Shown: positions 1 through 7,180, counted from the first letter of the stretch. The stretch is 17,772 nucleotides of DNA from an uncultured Eubacteriales bacterium (GCA_900553315.1 USCW01000019.1:1-17772), one strand, 5' to 3'. The notes: a model not told the origin generated them from the letters alone. Program-made: numbers and translations.

Positions 1-360
1 TACCGGTTCCGCACAGCCAATGATCTGGTGTGACACCCGCACATTTAAAAAAGAAATATGCCGCATTTCCTGTACACCGGAAGCGTCCATGACTACCTTC
101 CCCGCCACTCCGATACGGTGCCCTCCGGCAATCGTAAAAAATCCCTGCCGGATCTCTTCATAAAATGCATACACAGAATAGCCGGAAGCGTATTCCAGCA
201 CCTGCGAAAGCTGCCCCAGCAGCTCCAGATCGGGCAGGGCGCGTCCATTCTCCCAATGGGAGATCGTCGGTCGGGACACGTTCATCAGCTCCGCCAGTTT
301 TTCCTGCGTGTAGCCCTTCGCCTTGCGTGCGGCGATCAGCTGCGCTCTAAATGTGCTCAT
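1..360 (-). CDS. Hybrid XRE helix-turn-helix / SpoIIIAA-like protein (partial, runs off left edge)
   Basis: I translated this by hand from the minus strand: 120 codons from ATG at 360 to base 1 without a stop. Residues 1 to ~55 form a classic XRE/Cro-CI helix-turn-helix (starts MSTFRAQLIAARKAKGYTQE; recognition helix region VSRPTISHWENGR). From about residue 56 the protein changes to the conserved core of SpoIIIAA, the engulfment-stage sporulation ATPase: SGYSVYAFYEEIRQGF, then the hallmark GGHRIGVAGKVV (79-90), then HISFLNVRV and IGCAEPV. SpoIIIAA normally has ~60-70 other residues before this point and a Walker A motif after it, which would lie outside the window. The start is supported by TGAGG 5 nt upstream and a good promoter. 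G+C falls from ~61% (181-360) to ~49% (1-180). The family calls are firm for both halves; whether the join is biological is not known. Confidence 0.75.
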   Translation of the reverse strand, partial: MSTFRAQLIAARKAKGYTQEKLAELMNVSRPTISHWENGRALPDLELLGQLSQVLEYASGYSVYAFYEEIRQGFFTIAGGHRIGVAGKVVMDASGVQEMRHISFLNVRVSHQIIGCAEPV

Positions 361-392
361 GTAGACCTCACTCCGTCGGTGTTTGATGATTT

Positions 393-421
393 ATTATAGC
401 GTAGAAGGGAAAAATTTACAA
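393..421 (-). promoter_or_regulatory. Sigma-A type promoter of the XRE/SpoIIIAA hybrid gene
   Basis: Read on the minus strand: -35 TTGTAA (416-421), a 17-bp spacer, and -10 TATAAT (393-398). The -10 is a perfect consensus. The start codon lies 32 bp beyond the -10 edge, with TGAGG (366-370) as ribosome site. The divergent AKR gene reads the other way from the same intergenic region. Confidence 0.75.
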
Positions 422-435
422 GTCGCGGAAGCGGT

Positions 436-464
436 TTGCCAAAATGGTCATATCTGCTTGTTAT
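436..464 (+). promoter_or_regulatory. Possible promoter for the divergent aldo/keto reductase
   Basis: TTGCCA (436-441), 17-bp spacer, TGTTAT (459-464). The -35 matches consensus at 5 of 6 positions, the -10 at 4 of 6. It would give a leader of about 145 nt. It sits next to the divergent minus-strand promoter, so a bound XRE regulator could affect both. The call is weak because the -10 is poor. Confidence 0.3.
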
Positions 465-522
465 TCGCGCATTTTTTGCGTGCAATCGGCTGCTGTGTGT
501 GCCTAAAATAAAAAACGAAGAA

Positions 523-573
523 GAGAGGCGCGGCGCTTCATGGGCAGAATGAGTGAAGGCAAGCGTACCTCTC
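523..573 (+). promoter_or_regulatory. Imperfect stem-loop in the AKR leader
   Basis: GAGAGG (523-528) pairs with CCTCTC (568-573), and CGCTT (534-538) pairs with AAGCG (561-565), with a small internal loop between them and a 22-nt terminal loop. No U-run follows, so it is not a terminator. It does not match any riboswitch or T-box consensus I know. Confidence 0.3.
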
Positions 574-615
574 GTTAGGAATGAAGCGGATTTTTCTACG
601 AAAGGAAGGGTGCAT

Positions 616-1599
616 ATGGAGTATACGCATTTGGGAAGATCGGGTCTGCTGGTCAGCAAGCTCTGCCTGGGCACCATGGCCTTCGGCAACAGCTGCGACG
701 AGAAGGAAGCCCATCGCATCATGGACGCGGCGCTGGACGCGGGCATCAATTTCTTCGACTCGGCGGACAACTACGGCAAGGCCACCAATAACGAGGGCAT
801 CACCGAGAAGATCATCGGCCGCTGGTTCAAGCAGGGCGGCGGCCGCCGTGAGCGCGTGGTGCTGACCACCAAGGTGCATGAGGAAATGCACAATCCCTAT
901 GACGGCCCCAACAGCCCCGGCGGACTGTCCGCCTACAAGGTGCGCCGCCATCTGCGGGAGTCCATGGAGCGTCTTCAGACAGACCACGTGGAGCTGTATT
1001 TCATGCATCACATTGACCGCACCACCAGCTGGGAGGAAATGTGGGACGTGTTCGAGCAGCTGTATCGTGACGGCCTGATCGACTACGTGGGCACCAGCAA
1101 CCATCCCGCGTGGTACTTCACCATGGGTCAGGAGCGTGCCAATGCGCGCCACTTCTTCGGCATTGCCGCAGAGCAGCATCTGTATAATCTGCTGACCCGC
1201 TATGCGGAGCTGGAGGTGCTGCCCGCCGCCAAGAAGCAGGGCATCGCCATCATGACCTACAGCCCCCTGTCCGGCGGTCGTCTGACCCGCGCGGGCTTCG
1301 CCTCCATGCAGGAAGCGGACGCGGCGGGCAAGCTGGACGAGGCCGGTAAGCGCACGCTGGAGCAGCTGAAGCGTTATGACGCTTTCTGCAAGGATCTGGG
1401 TGTGACGCAGGAGGAAGCGGGCCTCGCGTGGCTGCTGCACAATCCCTGCGTGACCTGCCCCATCATCGGCGTGAGCAAGGCTGAGCAGATCGAAAGCTCC
1501 GCCAAGGCGCTGGAGGTCAAGCTGACTGCCGAGAATTTGAAGCAGTTGGACGAAATCTTCCCGGCCATGGGTGCGGCTCCCGAAGCCTACGCATGGTAA
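616..1599 (+). CDS. Aldo/keto reductase family oxidoreductase
   Basis: This is a 327-residue cytosolic NAD(P)H-dependent carbonyl reductase with the (beta/alpha)8 AKR fold. The N-terminus MEYTHLGRSGLLVSKLCLGTM is typical of the family. The catalytic tetrad can be placed as D48 and Y53 (in FDSADNYG), K86 (in LTTKV) and H131 (in LYFMHHIDR). A TYSPLSGGRL segment and a C-terminal GVSKAEQI segment fit the cofactor phosphate site. I chose the ATG at 616 over an in-frame ATG at 553 because GGAAGGG (604-610) lies 5 nt upstream and family homology starts at this Met; the upstream 21 codons look non-coding. The gene is monocistronic: a long leader precedes it and a terminator follows. The substrate cannot be deduced. 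It is distinct from the YghZ-type AKR at the right end. Confidence 0.93.
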   Translation: MEYTHLGRSGLLVSKLCLGTMAFGNSCDEKEAHRIMDAALDAGINFFDSADNYGKATNNEGITEKIIGRWFKQGGGRRERVVLTTKVHEEMHNPYDGPNSPGGLSAYKVRRHLRESMERLQTDHVELYFMHHIDRTTSWEEMWDVFEQLYRDGLIDYVGTSNHPAWYFTMGQERANARHFFGIAAEQHLYNLLTRYAELEVLPAAKKQGIAIMTYSPLSGGRLTRAGFASMQEADAAGKLDEAGKRTLEQLKRYDAFCKDLGVTQEEAGLAWLLHNPCVTCPIIGVSKAEQIESSAKALEVKLTAENLKQLDEIFPAMGAAPEAYAW

Positions 1600-1620
1600 A
1601 ATAATATTATTTTGAAACAA

Positions 1621-1672
1621 ATGCAGCCTTTTTGAATAGCATGTGCTGTTCCAAAGGCTGCATCTTTTTTTA
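1621..1672 (+). terminator. Rho-independent terminator of the AKR gene
   Basis: An 11-bp perfect stem, ATGCAGCCTTT (1621-1631) with AAAGGCTGCAT (1653-1663), is followed by an eight-T run (1665-1672). It begins 21 bp after the AKR stop codon. Confidence 0.92.
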
Positions 1673-1687
1673 AGTTCATCTTATTTG

Positions 1688-1739
1688 CACAAAATATGGT
1701 CAATTTGGTTGAATATGCACGATTCATGCACCATTTGTG
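1688..1739. promoter_or_regulatory. Candidate operator: nested inverted repeats upstream of importer 1
   Basis: A near-palindrome TGCACGATTCATGCA (1716-1730; six of seven arm positions pair) sits 10 bp upstream of the -35 hexamer. It is nested in an outer inverted pair, CACAAA..TGGT (1688-1700) and ACCATTTGTG (1730-1739). The position fits an activator site for a sugar-responsive regulator. No regulator gene for it is present in the window, so this is an inference. Confidence 0.4.
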
Positions 1740-1740
1740 A

Positions 1741-1770
1741 TTGAAAAGGCTCGGTGCGGCCTGTTAAAAT
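1741..1770 (+). promoter_or_regulatory. Promoter of importer 1
   Basis: TTGAAA (1741-1746), an 18-bp spacer, and TAAAAT (1765-1770). Each hexamer matches consensus at five of six positions. It gives a ~120-nt leader before the binding-protein gene. Confidence 0.65.
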
Positions 1771-1847
1771 AATGTCTATAAAAAGAGCGCACTGTTCCCT
1801 CTGAGATGGAACGGCTGTGGGTTCTATTTACGGATCGAAATTCATTG

Positions 1848-1869
1848 TATGAACAGCGGATTGTTCATA
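1848..1869 (+). promoter_or_regulatory. Perfect 8-bp stem-loop just before the ribosome site of binding protein 1
   Basis: TATGAACA (1848-1855) pairs exactly with TGTTCATA (1862-1869) across a 6-nt loop. It ends 12 nt upstream of AAGGAGG (1882-1888). It could act as an mRNA 5' stabiliser for a highly expressed gene or as an operator; the sequence alone cannot decide. Confidence 0.5.
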
Positions 1870-1897
1870 TATGAAATAAAGAAGGAGGTTTCCTATC

Positions 1898-3514
1898 ATG
1901 AAGAAACTGGTCAAACGTCTCGTAAGCTCCTCTCTGGCGCTGATGATGAGCTTCGGCGGCACCGCATTTGCCGCTGAAAAGCAGTCTGAGCTGCCCCTCA
2001 CCACCACGGGTGAGACCTTGGTCATCTATTGCGACCTGAACGCGGCTCAGTCCTCGGTGTATTCCGACCTGAGCGAGCATCCCGTTGTGAAGAAGATGTC
2101 CGAGGAAACGGGCATCAACTTCGAGTTCATGCATCCGCCGGTCAATGACGACGGCACCTTCTTCAACACCACCATCGCCTCCGGCGAGTGGCCCGATCTG
2201 TACTATACCGACCGCTTCCAGACCACTTATCCCGGCGGCGTGGAAGGCGCTATGGACGACGGCGTGCTGCTCAACGTGAACGAGCTGGTGGAAAAGTACG
2301 CGCCCAACTTCCTGCAAATGGTGGAGGAATATGACGAGGGCACCGGCTACATCAAGAACGGCATCTACGGCGACAATGGCGCGATTGTGAAGTTTGGCTC
2401 CATGTTCCTTGCGCCTTATGTGAATGCCCGCGTTCACTACGGCCCCGTGGTGCGCGAGGACTGGCTGAAGAAGTACAGCCTCGAAGCGCCCGTGACGCTG
2501 GATGAGTACACCAATGTGCTGCGCACCTTCAAGGAGAACGGCGTGGAAGTGCCGCTGGCGCTGTGCAACATCTTCTCTCAGGCCGGTTTCTATAACTCTA
2601 ATTTCGTGAGCAGCGGCTTCGGCGTGACTTGGAATGACTTCCAGCTGGTGGACGGCAAGGTCACTTATTCCATGACCATGCCCAGCTACAAGGATCTGCT
2701 GACCTTCATGAACGGCTGGGCCAGCGAGGGTCTGATCGACCGTGACAGCGTGAACCGCACCATCGACGATTGCCTGACCGTATTCCAGAATGGCAAGTCC
2801 GGCATGACCGTGTATCACAACTCTGCTACCACTACCGCGCTCAAGGTCGGTAAGACCATGGATCCCGACTTTGAGGTGAAGGGGCTGCTCTTCCCCCGCA
2901 AGAATGCGGACGACGTGCTGACGCTGGCTCGTATTGTGTACTCTCTGAACAGCTGGTCTTGGCAGATTTCCGCGACCTGCAAGAACCCCGAGCTGGCCGT
3001 GAAGTTTGTGGATTACCTGCATGATGACGACACCCGTCTGCTGACCGCTTGGGGCACCGGCGACGAGGAAACGCCTACCTTCACCGTGGATGAGAACGGT
3101 ATGCGCACCTTCAGCGACTTTATGTACAACAACGACAAGTATGACTTTACCACCTGCCGTCAGATTTACACCCTGAACACCTTCCAGGTGCAGTATGACG
3201 ACATGATGGAGCGTCAGCAGTATTATCTGCCCCAGCAGCTGGCCAACTGGGAGAGCTGGGTAACGCGCAACAACGACTCCGACAAGATTCCCTCGCTGGT
3301 GACGATGAACGTGGACGAGTCCCGCGAATACACCGACATCATGAGCAAGGTCAATAACTACGCTGAGGAGCAGGTGTACTCCTTCATCTTCGGCGAGACC
3401 TCTCTGGAGCAGTTCGACGCTTTTGTGGAGCAACTGAAGAATCTGGGCATCGAGCGTGCGTGTGAGATCAAGCAGGCTGCCTACGACCGCTATATGGCTC
3501 GTCAGGCGAAGTAA
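1898..3514 (+). CDS. Extracellular solute-binding protein (LplA/YtcQ-like), importer 1
   Basis: This 538-residue protein would capture a ligand, probably an oligosaccharide, for the permeases encoded downstream. It starts with a Sec signal peptide: KKLVKR, a hydrophobic core, and the cleavage region TAFA/AEK near residue 25. There is no lipobox cysteine, although such proteins are usually lipid-anchored in Gram-positives. The mature part begins LVIYCDLNAAQ and has family features: an SGEWPDLYYTD segment, the VREDWLKKYSLEAPVTLDEY hinge region, and a C-terminal FIFGETSLEQFDAFVEQLKN segment. It lacks the DxNGNG loop seen in binding protein 2. The length is slightly above the ~500 usual for the family. 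The start is firm (AAGGAGG 9 nt upstream). The substrate is unknown. Confidence 0.9.
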   Translation: MKKLVKRLVSSSLALMMSFGGTAFAAEKQSELPLTTTGETLVIYCDLNAAQSSVYSDLSEHPVVKKMSEETGINFEFMHPPVNDDGTFFNTTIASGEWPDLYYTDRFQTTYPGGVEGAMDDGVLLNVNELVEKYAPNFLQMVEEYDEGTGYIKNGIYGDNGAIVKFGSMFLAPYVNARVHYGPVVREDWLKKYSLEAPVTLDEYTNVLRTFKENGVEVPLALCNIFSQAGFYNSNFVSSGFGVTWNDFQLVDGKVTYSMTMPSYKDLLTFMNGWASEGLIDRDSVNRTIDDCLTVFQNGKSGMTVYHNSATTTALKVGKTMDPDFEVKGLLFPRKNADDVLTLARIVYSLNSWSWQISATCKNPELAVKFVDYLHDDDTRLLTAWGTGDEETPTFTVDENGMRTFSDFMYNNDKYDFTTCRQIYTLNTFQVQYDDMMERQQYYLPQQLANWESWVTRNNDSDKIPSLVTMNVDESREYTDIMSKVNNYAEEQVYSFIFGETSLEQFDAFVEQLKNLGIERACEIKQAAYDRYMARQAK

Positions 3515-3521
3515 GCCTAAA

Positions 3522-3681
3522 GGCAATACCGCACAATTCGTCGGCAGCGCTGGCGATGCCTTTTCTGCCATCTGCTTCTTGCAGAAATCTCGATTTACCT
3601 CCAGTAAACCTTCGATTTCTGCAATCGCATCTGACAAAAAATGCATTCGCCATCGCACCAACTCATTTGTGCGGTATTGCC
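3522..3681. mobile_element. MITE-like 160-bp palindromic element
   Basis: The ends are perfect 15-bp inverted repeats, GGCAATACCGCACAA (3522-3536) and TTGTGCGGTATTGCC (3667-3681). Directly outside both ends stands CTAAA (3517-3521 and 3682-3686), which looks like a 5-bp target duplication. The interior is also a long imperfect palindrome: GCAGAAATC pairs with GATTTCTGC, and at the centre TTTAC pairs with GTAAA around CTCCA. No transposase is encoded. It lies just after the stop codon of binding protein 1 and is transcribed with the operon, where it would fold into one long hairpin. I cannot name the parent transposon family. Finding further copies in the genome would confirm mobility. Confidence 0.8.
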
Positions 3682-3704
3682 CTAAACGGTAATAGCATCT
3701 TTAT

Positions 3705-3734
3705 CTTGGGGAGAGGGGTTTCCCTCTCCCCAAG
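3705..3734 (+). terminator. Strong intercistronic hairpin (leaky terminator or 3'-end stabiliser)
   Basis: CTTGGGGAGAGGG (3705-3717) pairs perfectly over 13 bp with CCCTCTCCCCAAG (3722-3734) around a 4-nt loop. Only CTTTAT follows, not a real U-run, so termination would be partial at most. In binding-protein-first importer operons such hairpins typically keep the binding protein mRNA in excess over the permease mRNA. Confidence 0.6.
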
Positions 3735-3777
3735 CTTTATCAGGCCGGTTGATCCGGCAAACGGGAGATGACGCAGC

Positions 3778-4719
3778 ATGGTGCAGACGATTTCCAAGCC
3801 CCGCACCCATTGGTGGACAAAGCTATGGGATAACATGAAAAGGTATCCGCTGCTGTATCTGATGGCGCTGCCTGTGATCCTATGGTATGTGATTTTCCAA
3901 TACGGCCCCATGTATGGCTTGATCATCGCTTTCCAGCGGTATGTTCCAACCAAGCCCATTCTGGCGAATCAGTTTGTCGGCCTGAAGAACTTCGCCGACT
4001 TTTTGAAGGATCCCTATTTCTTCCGCGTGCTTCGCAATACCCTGACCATCAACTTCTATCTGCTGATTTTCGCATTCCCGGCGGCGATTATCTTTGCGCT
4101 GCTTCTCAATGAGCTGCGTTTCCAGAAGCTGAAAAAGCTGACGCAGACCATTACCTACATGCCTCACTTTATTTCCGCCATGGTTATCTGCGGTCTGGCT
4201 GTGGACTTCTTCAAGGCGGACGGTATGCTGACCACGATGCTGGTGCGGGTGTTCGGCGTGGAAAAAACCAACCTGCTCAGCGTGAAGAGCTATTTCCAAC
4301 CCATTTATGTGGCCATGCAGATTTGGCAGGACACGGGCTGGGACTCCATCATCTTCGTGGCGGCGCTGGCGGGCATTGACCCGACGCTGTACGAGGCGGC
4401 GGTGATGGACGGCGCGGGGCGCTTCCGCCGCGTGTGGTCCGTGACGCTGCCTTCCATCATGCCGACTATTGTGATTCTGCTCATCATGCGCATCGGCAAC
4501 ATGATGACGCTGGGCTGGGAAAAGATCGTGCTGCTGTATAACCAGATGACCTATGAAACCTCGGACGTTATCTCCACCTACGTGTATCGGCGCGGTCTGA
4601 TTCAGTTTGATTACAGCTTCTCCGCCGCCGTGGGCTTCTTCAACTCCATCGTGAACTTCCTGCTGCTGATCGGCGCGAACGCCCTGAGCCGCAAGGTGAA
4701 CGAGACCAGCCTGTGGTAA
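3778..4719 (+). CDS. lplB: ABC transporter permease (LplB-type), importer 1
   Basis: This 313-residue inner-membrane protein forms half of the importer channel. Hydrophobic segments begin at about 24-50 (YPLLYLMALPVILWYVIF followed by QYGPMYGLIIAF), then ~92-111, ~131-145, ~176-200, ~228-240 and ~284-301, fitting six transmembrane helices. The EAA loop that docks the ATPase is at 206-225 (YEAAVMDGAGRFRRVW..LP). NTLTINFYLL and TITYMPHFISAMV are typical of the LplB subfamily. The start at 3778 has GGGAG (3763-3767) 10 nt upstream, a slightly long spacing; an ATG at 3768 is out of frame. It pairs with the YtcP-like permease 20 nt downstream. No ATPase gene is nearby. Confidence 0.92.
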   Translation: MVQTISKPRTHWWTKLWDNMKRYPLLYLMALPVILWYVIFQYGPMYGLIIAFQRYVPTKPILANQFVGLKNFADFLKDPYFFRVLRNTLTINFYLLIFAFPAAIIFALLLNELRFQKLKKLTQTITYMPHFISAMVICGLAVDFFKADGMLTTMLVRVFGVEKTNLLSVKSYFQPIYVAMQIWQDTGWDSIIFVAALAGIDPTLYEAAVMDGAGRFRRVWSVTLPSIMPTIVILLIMRIGNMMTLGWEKIVLLYNQMTYETSDVISTYVYRRGLIQFDYSFSAAVGFFNSIVNFLLLIGANALSRKVNETSLW

Positions 4720-4739
4720 GAGGGAAGGAGGGAAACATC

Positions 4740-5645
4740 ATGAAGAAAAAGAACCACATTGATACCAACACACGGGCGGGCAAGGTGTTCGACGTTGTGA
4801 ACGTCGTGTTCATGATTGTGATGATCTTCATCACCCTTTATCCGCTGTATTACGTGCTGGTGTGCTCTGTGTCTGACCCCAAGCTGCTGCTGGCGCATGA
4901 GGGGCCGCTGGCGTGGTGGCTGGGCGATTTCACGCTGGAGGGCTATCAGCTGGCGATGAATAACCCGAATATCCTGCTGGGCTTCGGCAACACCATGTTC
5001 AATCTGGTGGTCGGTACGCTGGCGAACATGCTGCTGACGGTGCTGGCGGCCTTTGTGCTGACGCGGAAGTATTTCTACCTGCGGAATTTCATGATGAAGA
5101 TGATGATCTTCACCATGTTTTTCTCCGGCGGCTTGATTCCGTTGTTCTTTGTGGTCAAGCATGTGGGCATTTACAACACCCGCTGGGCCAACTTTCTGCC
5201 GTATCTTATCAGCACCTACAATGTCATTATCATGCGCTCCTTCTTCGCGTCCTTGCCGGAATCGCTGGAGGAGGCCGCGCTGATCGACGGTGCGAACGAG
5301 GGACAGATCCTGCGCCATGTGATCCTGCCACTGTACAAGCCGGTGCTGGCGGTAATCGCGCTGTATTACGCTGTGGGCCATTGGAACTCTTGGTTTCCGT
5401 CCATGGTGTTCATCCGCAACACAAAGTTGTATACCCTGCAATACGTGCTTCGTGGTATACTGATTACGAACAGCACGTCGGTGGCCTCCGGCGACAACGT
5501 GTTGAGCGTTCAGGAAATCAGCTTCGCCAGCGAGCTGGTGAAGTACTGCACCATCGTGATCTCCACGCTGCCCATTATGTGCGTGTATCCTTTCCTGACC
5601 AAATATTTTGAAAAGGGCGTCATGATCGGCGCCGTGAAGGGATGA
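4740..5645 (+). CDS. ABC transporter permease (YtcP/LplC-type, carbohydrate), importer 1
   Basis: This 301-residue membrane protein is the second half of the channel. It has a first helix at ~17-45 (VFDVVNVVFMIVMIFITLYP), further segments at ~84-107, ~119-140, ~150-166 and ~205-222, and a last one near 265-285. The EAA loop is at 177-200 (LEEAALIDGANEGQILRHVILP). The ending KYFEKGVMIGAVKG is the hallmark tail of this permease class. I chose ATG 4740 over the in-frame ATG at 4713 because GGAAGGAGGG lies just upstream and the earlier Met would overlap the preceding gene. The stop codon TGA is at 5643-5645, and the dipeptidase gene begins 11 nt later. Confidence 0.92.
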   Translation: MKKKNHIDTNTRAGKVFDVVNVVFMIVMIFITLYPLYYVLVCSVSDPKLLLAHEGPLAWWLGDFTLEGYQLAMNNPNILLGFGNTMFNLVVGTLANMLLTVLAAFVLTRKYFYLRNFMMKMMIFTMFFSGGLIPLFFVVKHVGIYNTRWANFLPYLISTYNVIIMRSFFASLPESLEEAALIDGANEGQILRHVILPLYKPVLAVIALYYAVGHWNSWFPSMVFIRNTKLYTLQYVLRGILITNSTSVASGDNVLSVQEISFASELVKYCTIVISTLPIMCVYPFLTKYFEKGVMIGAVKG

Positions 5646-5656
5646 GGAAAAGCAAA

Positions 5657-7060
5657 ATGGATCAAGAAATTCGTGCCAAGCTGGAAAAATGGATCGACGA
5701 GCATTTCGACGCGCTGCTTCAGGACGTGGAAAAGCTGGTCGCCGTGCCGAGCGTCTCTCAGGTGACGGAGAGTGAGGAAACGCCCTTTGGCGAGGGCTGC
5801 CGCAAGGCGCTGGATACGGCGCTGGCCATGGCGAAGGGCTATGGCTTTGAGACCCGCAATTATGAGAACCGCTGCGGCTCCGTGTCCCTGCGCCCCGCGA
5901 AGGAGGAGATCGCCTTCTGGGGGCATTTGGACGTGGTGCCTCCGGGAGACGGCTGGCTGCTGACGGAGCCCTACAAGCCCGTACAGCGGGACGGCTATCT
6001 GATCGGTCGCGGCGCGGACGACAACAAGGGCCCGGCGCTGGGTGTGATGTATCTGCTGCGCGCCTTTGAGGAGCTGAATATCCCCACCAAGCACGGTCTG
6101 CGGCTGTTCCTCGGCTGTGACGAGGAAAGCGGAATGCGGGATGTGAAGTATTACACCAGCCATTATCCGCCGTCCAAGATGGTTATCATCCCCGACTGCG
6201 GCTTCCCGGTCTGCTACGGCGAGAAGGGCATCATCACAGCGGACATCGTGTCGGAAAAGCCTGTCGCCTCCGTGGCGGCGATGAAGGCCGGCATGGCCAG
6301 CAACATCGTGCCCGCAGAGGCTACGCTGACGCTGAAGGGGGAAACCTCCGGCGCGTTCGGCGAATGGGTGAAGGCGGAAGCGTCGGACGGCTGCACGGTC
6401 TTCCATGCCACGGGTCTGTCCCGGCACAGCGCCTTCCCCGAGGGCGGCGTGAACGCGATCCACGAGGTCACGAAGGCGGCCTGTGCAAGCGGTCTGCTGG
6501 ATGCGGAGGATCAGAAGCTCTTCGCGTTCTTTACCCGCGTGAACGATGATTACCTCGGCACGGAGCTGGGCATTGCGGGCGAGGACGAGACCAGCGGCTA
6601 CACCACCTGCACCGGCACCATGATGTCCCTGCGGGACGACGGTCGTCTGGTGCTGCACCTGAATATCCGCTATCACATCTGGGCGGAGCAGGAGAAGCTG
6701 CTGGAAAGCATGGAAAAGGCCTGCAAGGCCAACGGCTGCACGCTGGAGCATGTTCACGCCAGCAAGGGGAACTACTTCCCGCGGGAGAATCCTGTGGTGG
6801 ACGCCATGACGGCGGTCTTCAACGAGTTCACCGGCGGCGACGCAACGCCCTATGTCATGGGCGGCGGCACCTATGCCCGCGGATTGGTCAACGCGCTGGG
6901 CTTTGGTTTGGGCGGACTGCCACGCGAGGCAACTGACCTGTTCGTCCCCGGTCACGGCGGGGCGCATCAGCCGGACGAGGGACTGCATCTGGCCAACTAC
7001 AAGAAGGCGCTGCTGATCTTTGCCATGGGTGTTCTGGAAGCCGATCGCGTGCTGGACTAA
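5657..7060 (+). CDS. pepV: M20-family dinuclear zinc dipeptidase (PepV/Sapep-like)
   Basis: This 467-residue cytosolic metallopeptidase, the same length as PepV, would split dipeptides or N-acyl amino acids. The metal-site motifs are in order: H90 and D92 in GHLDVVPPGDGW; D122 in GRGADDNKGP, the bridging Asp; E156/E157 in CDEESG; D180 in IIPD; and a late His in GHGGAHQPDEG. The lid domain lies between ~190 and ~390. The usual GRGxxDDKGP box reads DDNKGP here, with the second Asp replaced by Asn. ATG 5657 is favoured because GAGGA lies 8 nt upstream; an ATG at 5642 overlaps the preceding stop codon but has its purine stretch directly abutting. Its place after the importer suggests the imported ligand contains an amide or peptide bond, which is an inference. 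Confidence 0.88.
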   Translation: MDQEIRAKLEKWIDEHFDALLQDVEKLVAVPSVSQVTESEETPFGEGCRKALDTALAMAKGYGFETRNYENRCGSVSLRPAKEEIAFWGHLDVVPPGDGWLLTEPYKPVQRDGYLIGRGADDNKGPALGVMYLLRAFEELNIPTKHGLRLFLGCDEESGMRDVKYYTSHYPPSKMVIIPDCGFPVCYGEKGIITADIVSEKPVASVAAMKAGMASNIVPAEATLTLKGETSGAFGEWVKAEASDGCTVFHATGLSRHSAFPEGGVNAIHEVTKAACASGLLDAEDQKLFAFFTRVNDDYLGTELGIAGEDETSGYTTCTGTMMSLRDDGRLVLHLNIRYHIWAEQEKLLESMEKACKANGCTLEHVHASKGNYFPRENPVVDAMTAVFNEFTGGDATPYVMGGGTYARGLVNALGFGLGGLPREATDLFVPGHGGAHQPDEGLHLANYKKALLIFAMGVLEADRVLD

Positions 7061-7071
7061 GCGTCGGTCGC

Positions 7072-7086
7072 TTCCCCGGCGGGGAA
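7072..7086 (+). promoter_or_regulatory. Short G+C hairpin after the dipeptidase gene
   Basis: TTCCCC (7072-7077) pairs with GGGGAA (7081-7086) around GGC. No U-run follows, so it is more likely a processing or stabilising hairpin than a terminator. Confidence 0.35.
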
Positions 7087-7101
7087 AGAAAAGTGTGGTT
7101 T

Positions 7102-7134
7102 ACGTTGAGGCTTATAGAAAATTATCTTCAACGT
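7102..7134. promoter_or_regulatory. Inverted repeat upstream of the URO-D family gene (candidate operator)
   Basis: ACGTTGA (7102-7108) and TCAACGT (7128-7134) form a perfect 7-bp inverted repeat with 19 A+T-rich bases between them. The spacing is compatible with an operator or an RNA stem-loop. A weak promoter-like pair (TTTACG at 7100-7105, TTATCT at 7123-7128, 17-bp spacer) overlaps it, so the gene may have its own regulated promoter. Confidence 0.35.
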
Positions 7135-7180
7135 TTATCAATATCAATCCGGCAGTGAAGGCTGCCTCAGGAGGAAAAAC

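Noticed and set aside
553..615. N-terminal extension of the first AKR from ATG 553
   Set aside because: No ribosome site at 553, no family character in the 21 residues, and a better site before ATG 616.
1865..3661. Very long open frame on the minus strand opposite binding protein 1
   Set aside because: It is antisense to a gene with a signal peptide, strong ribosome site and family motifs; the His/Val/Gln-rich, low-complexity composition is that of a mirror frame in G+C-rich DNA. It also runs through the MITE.
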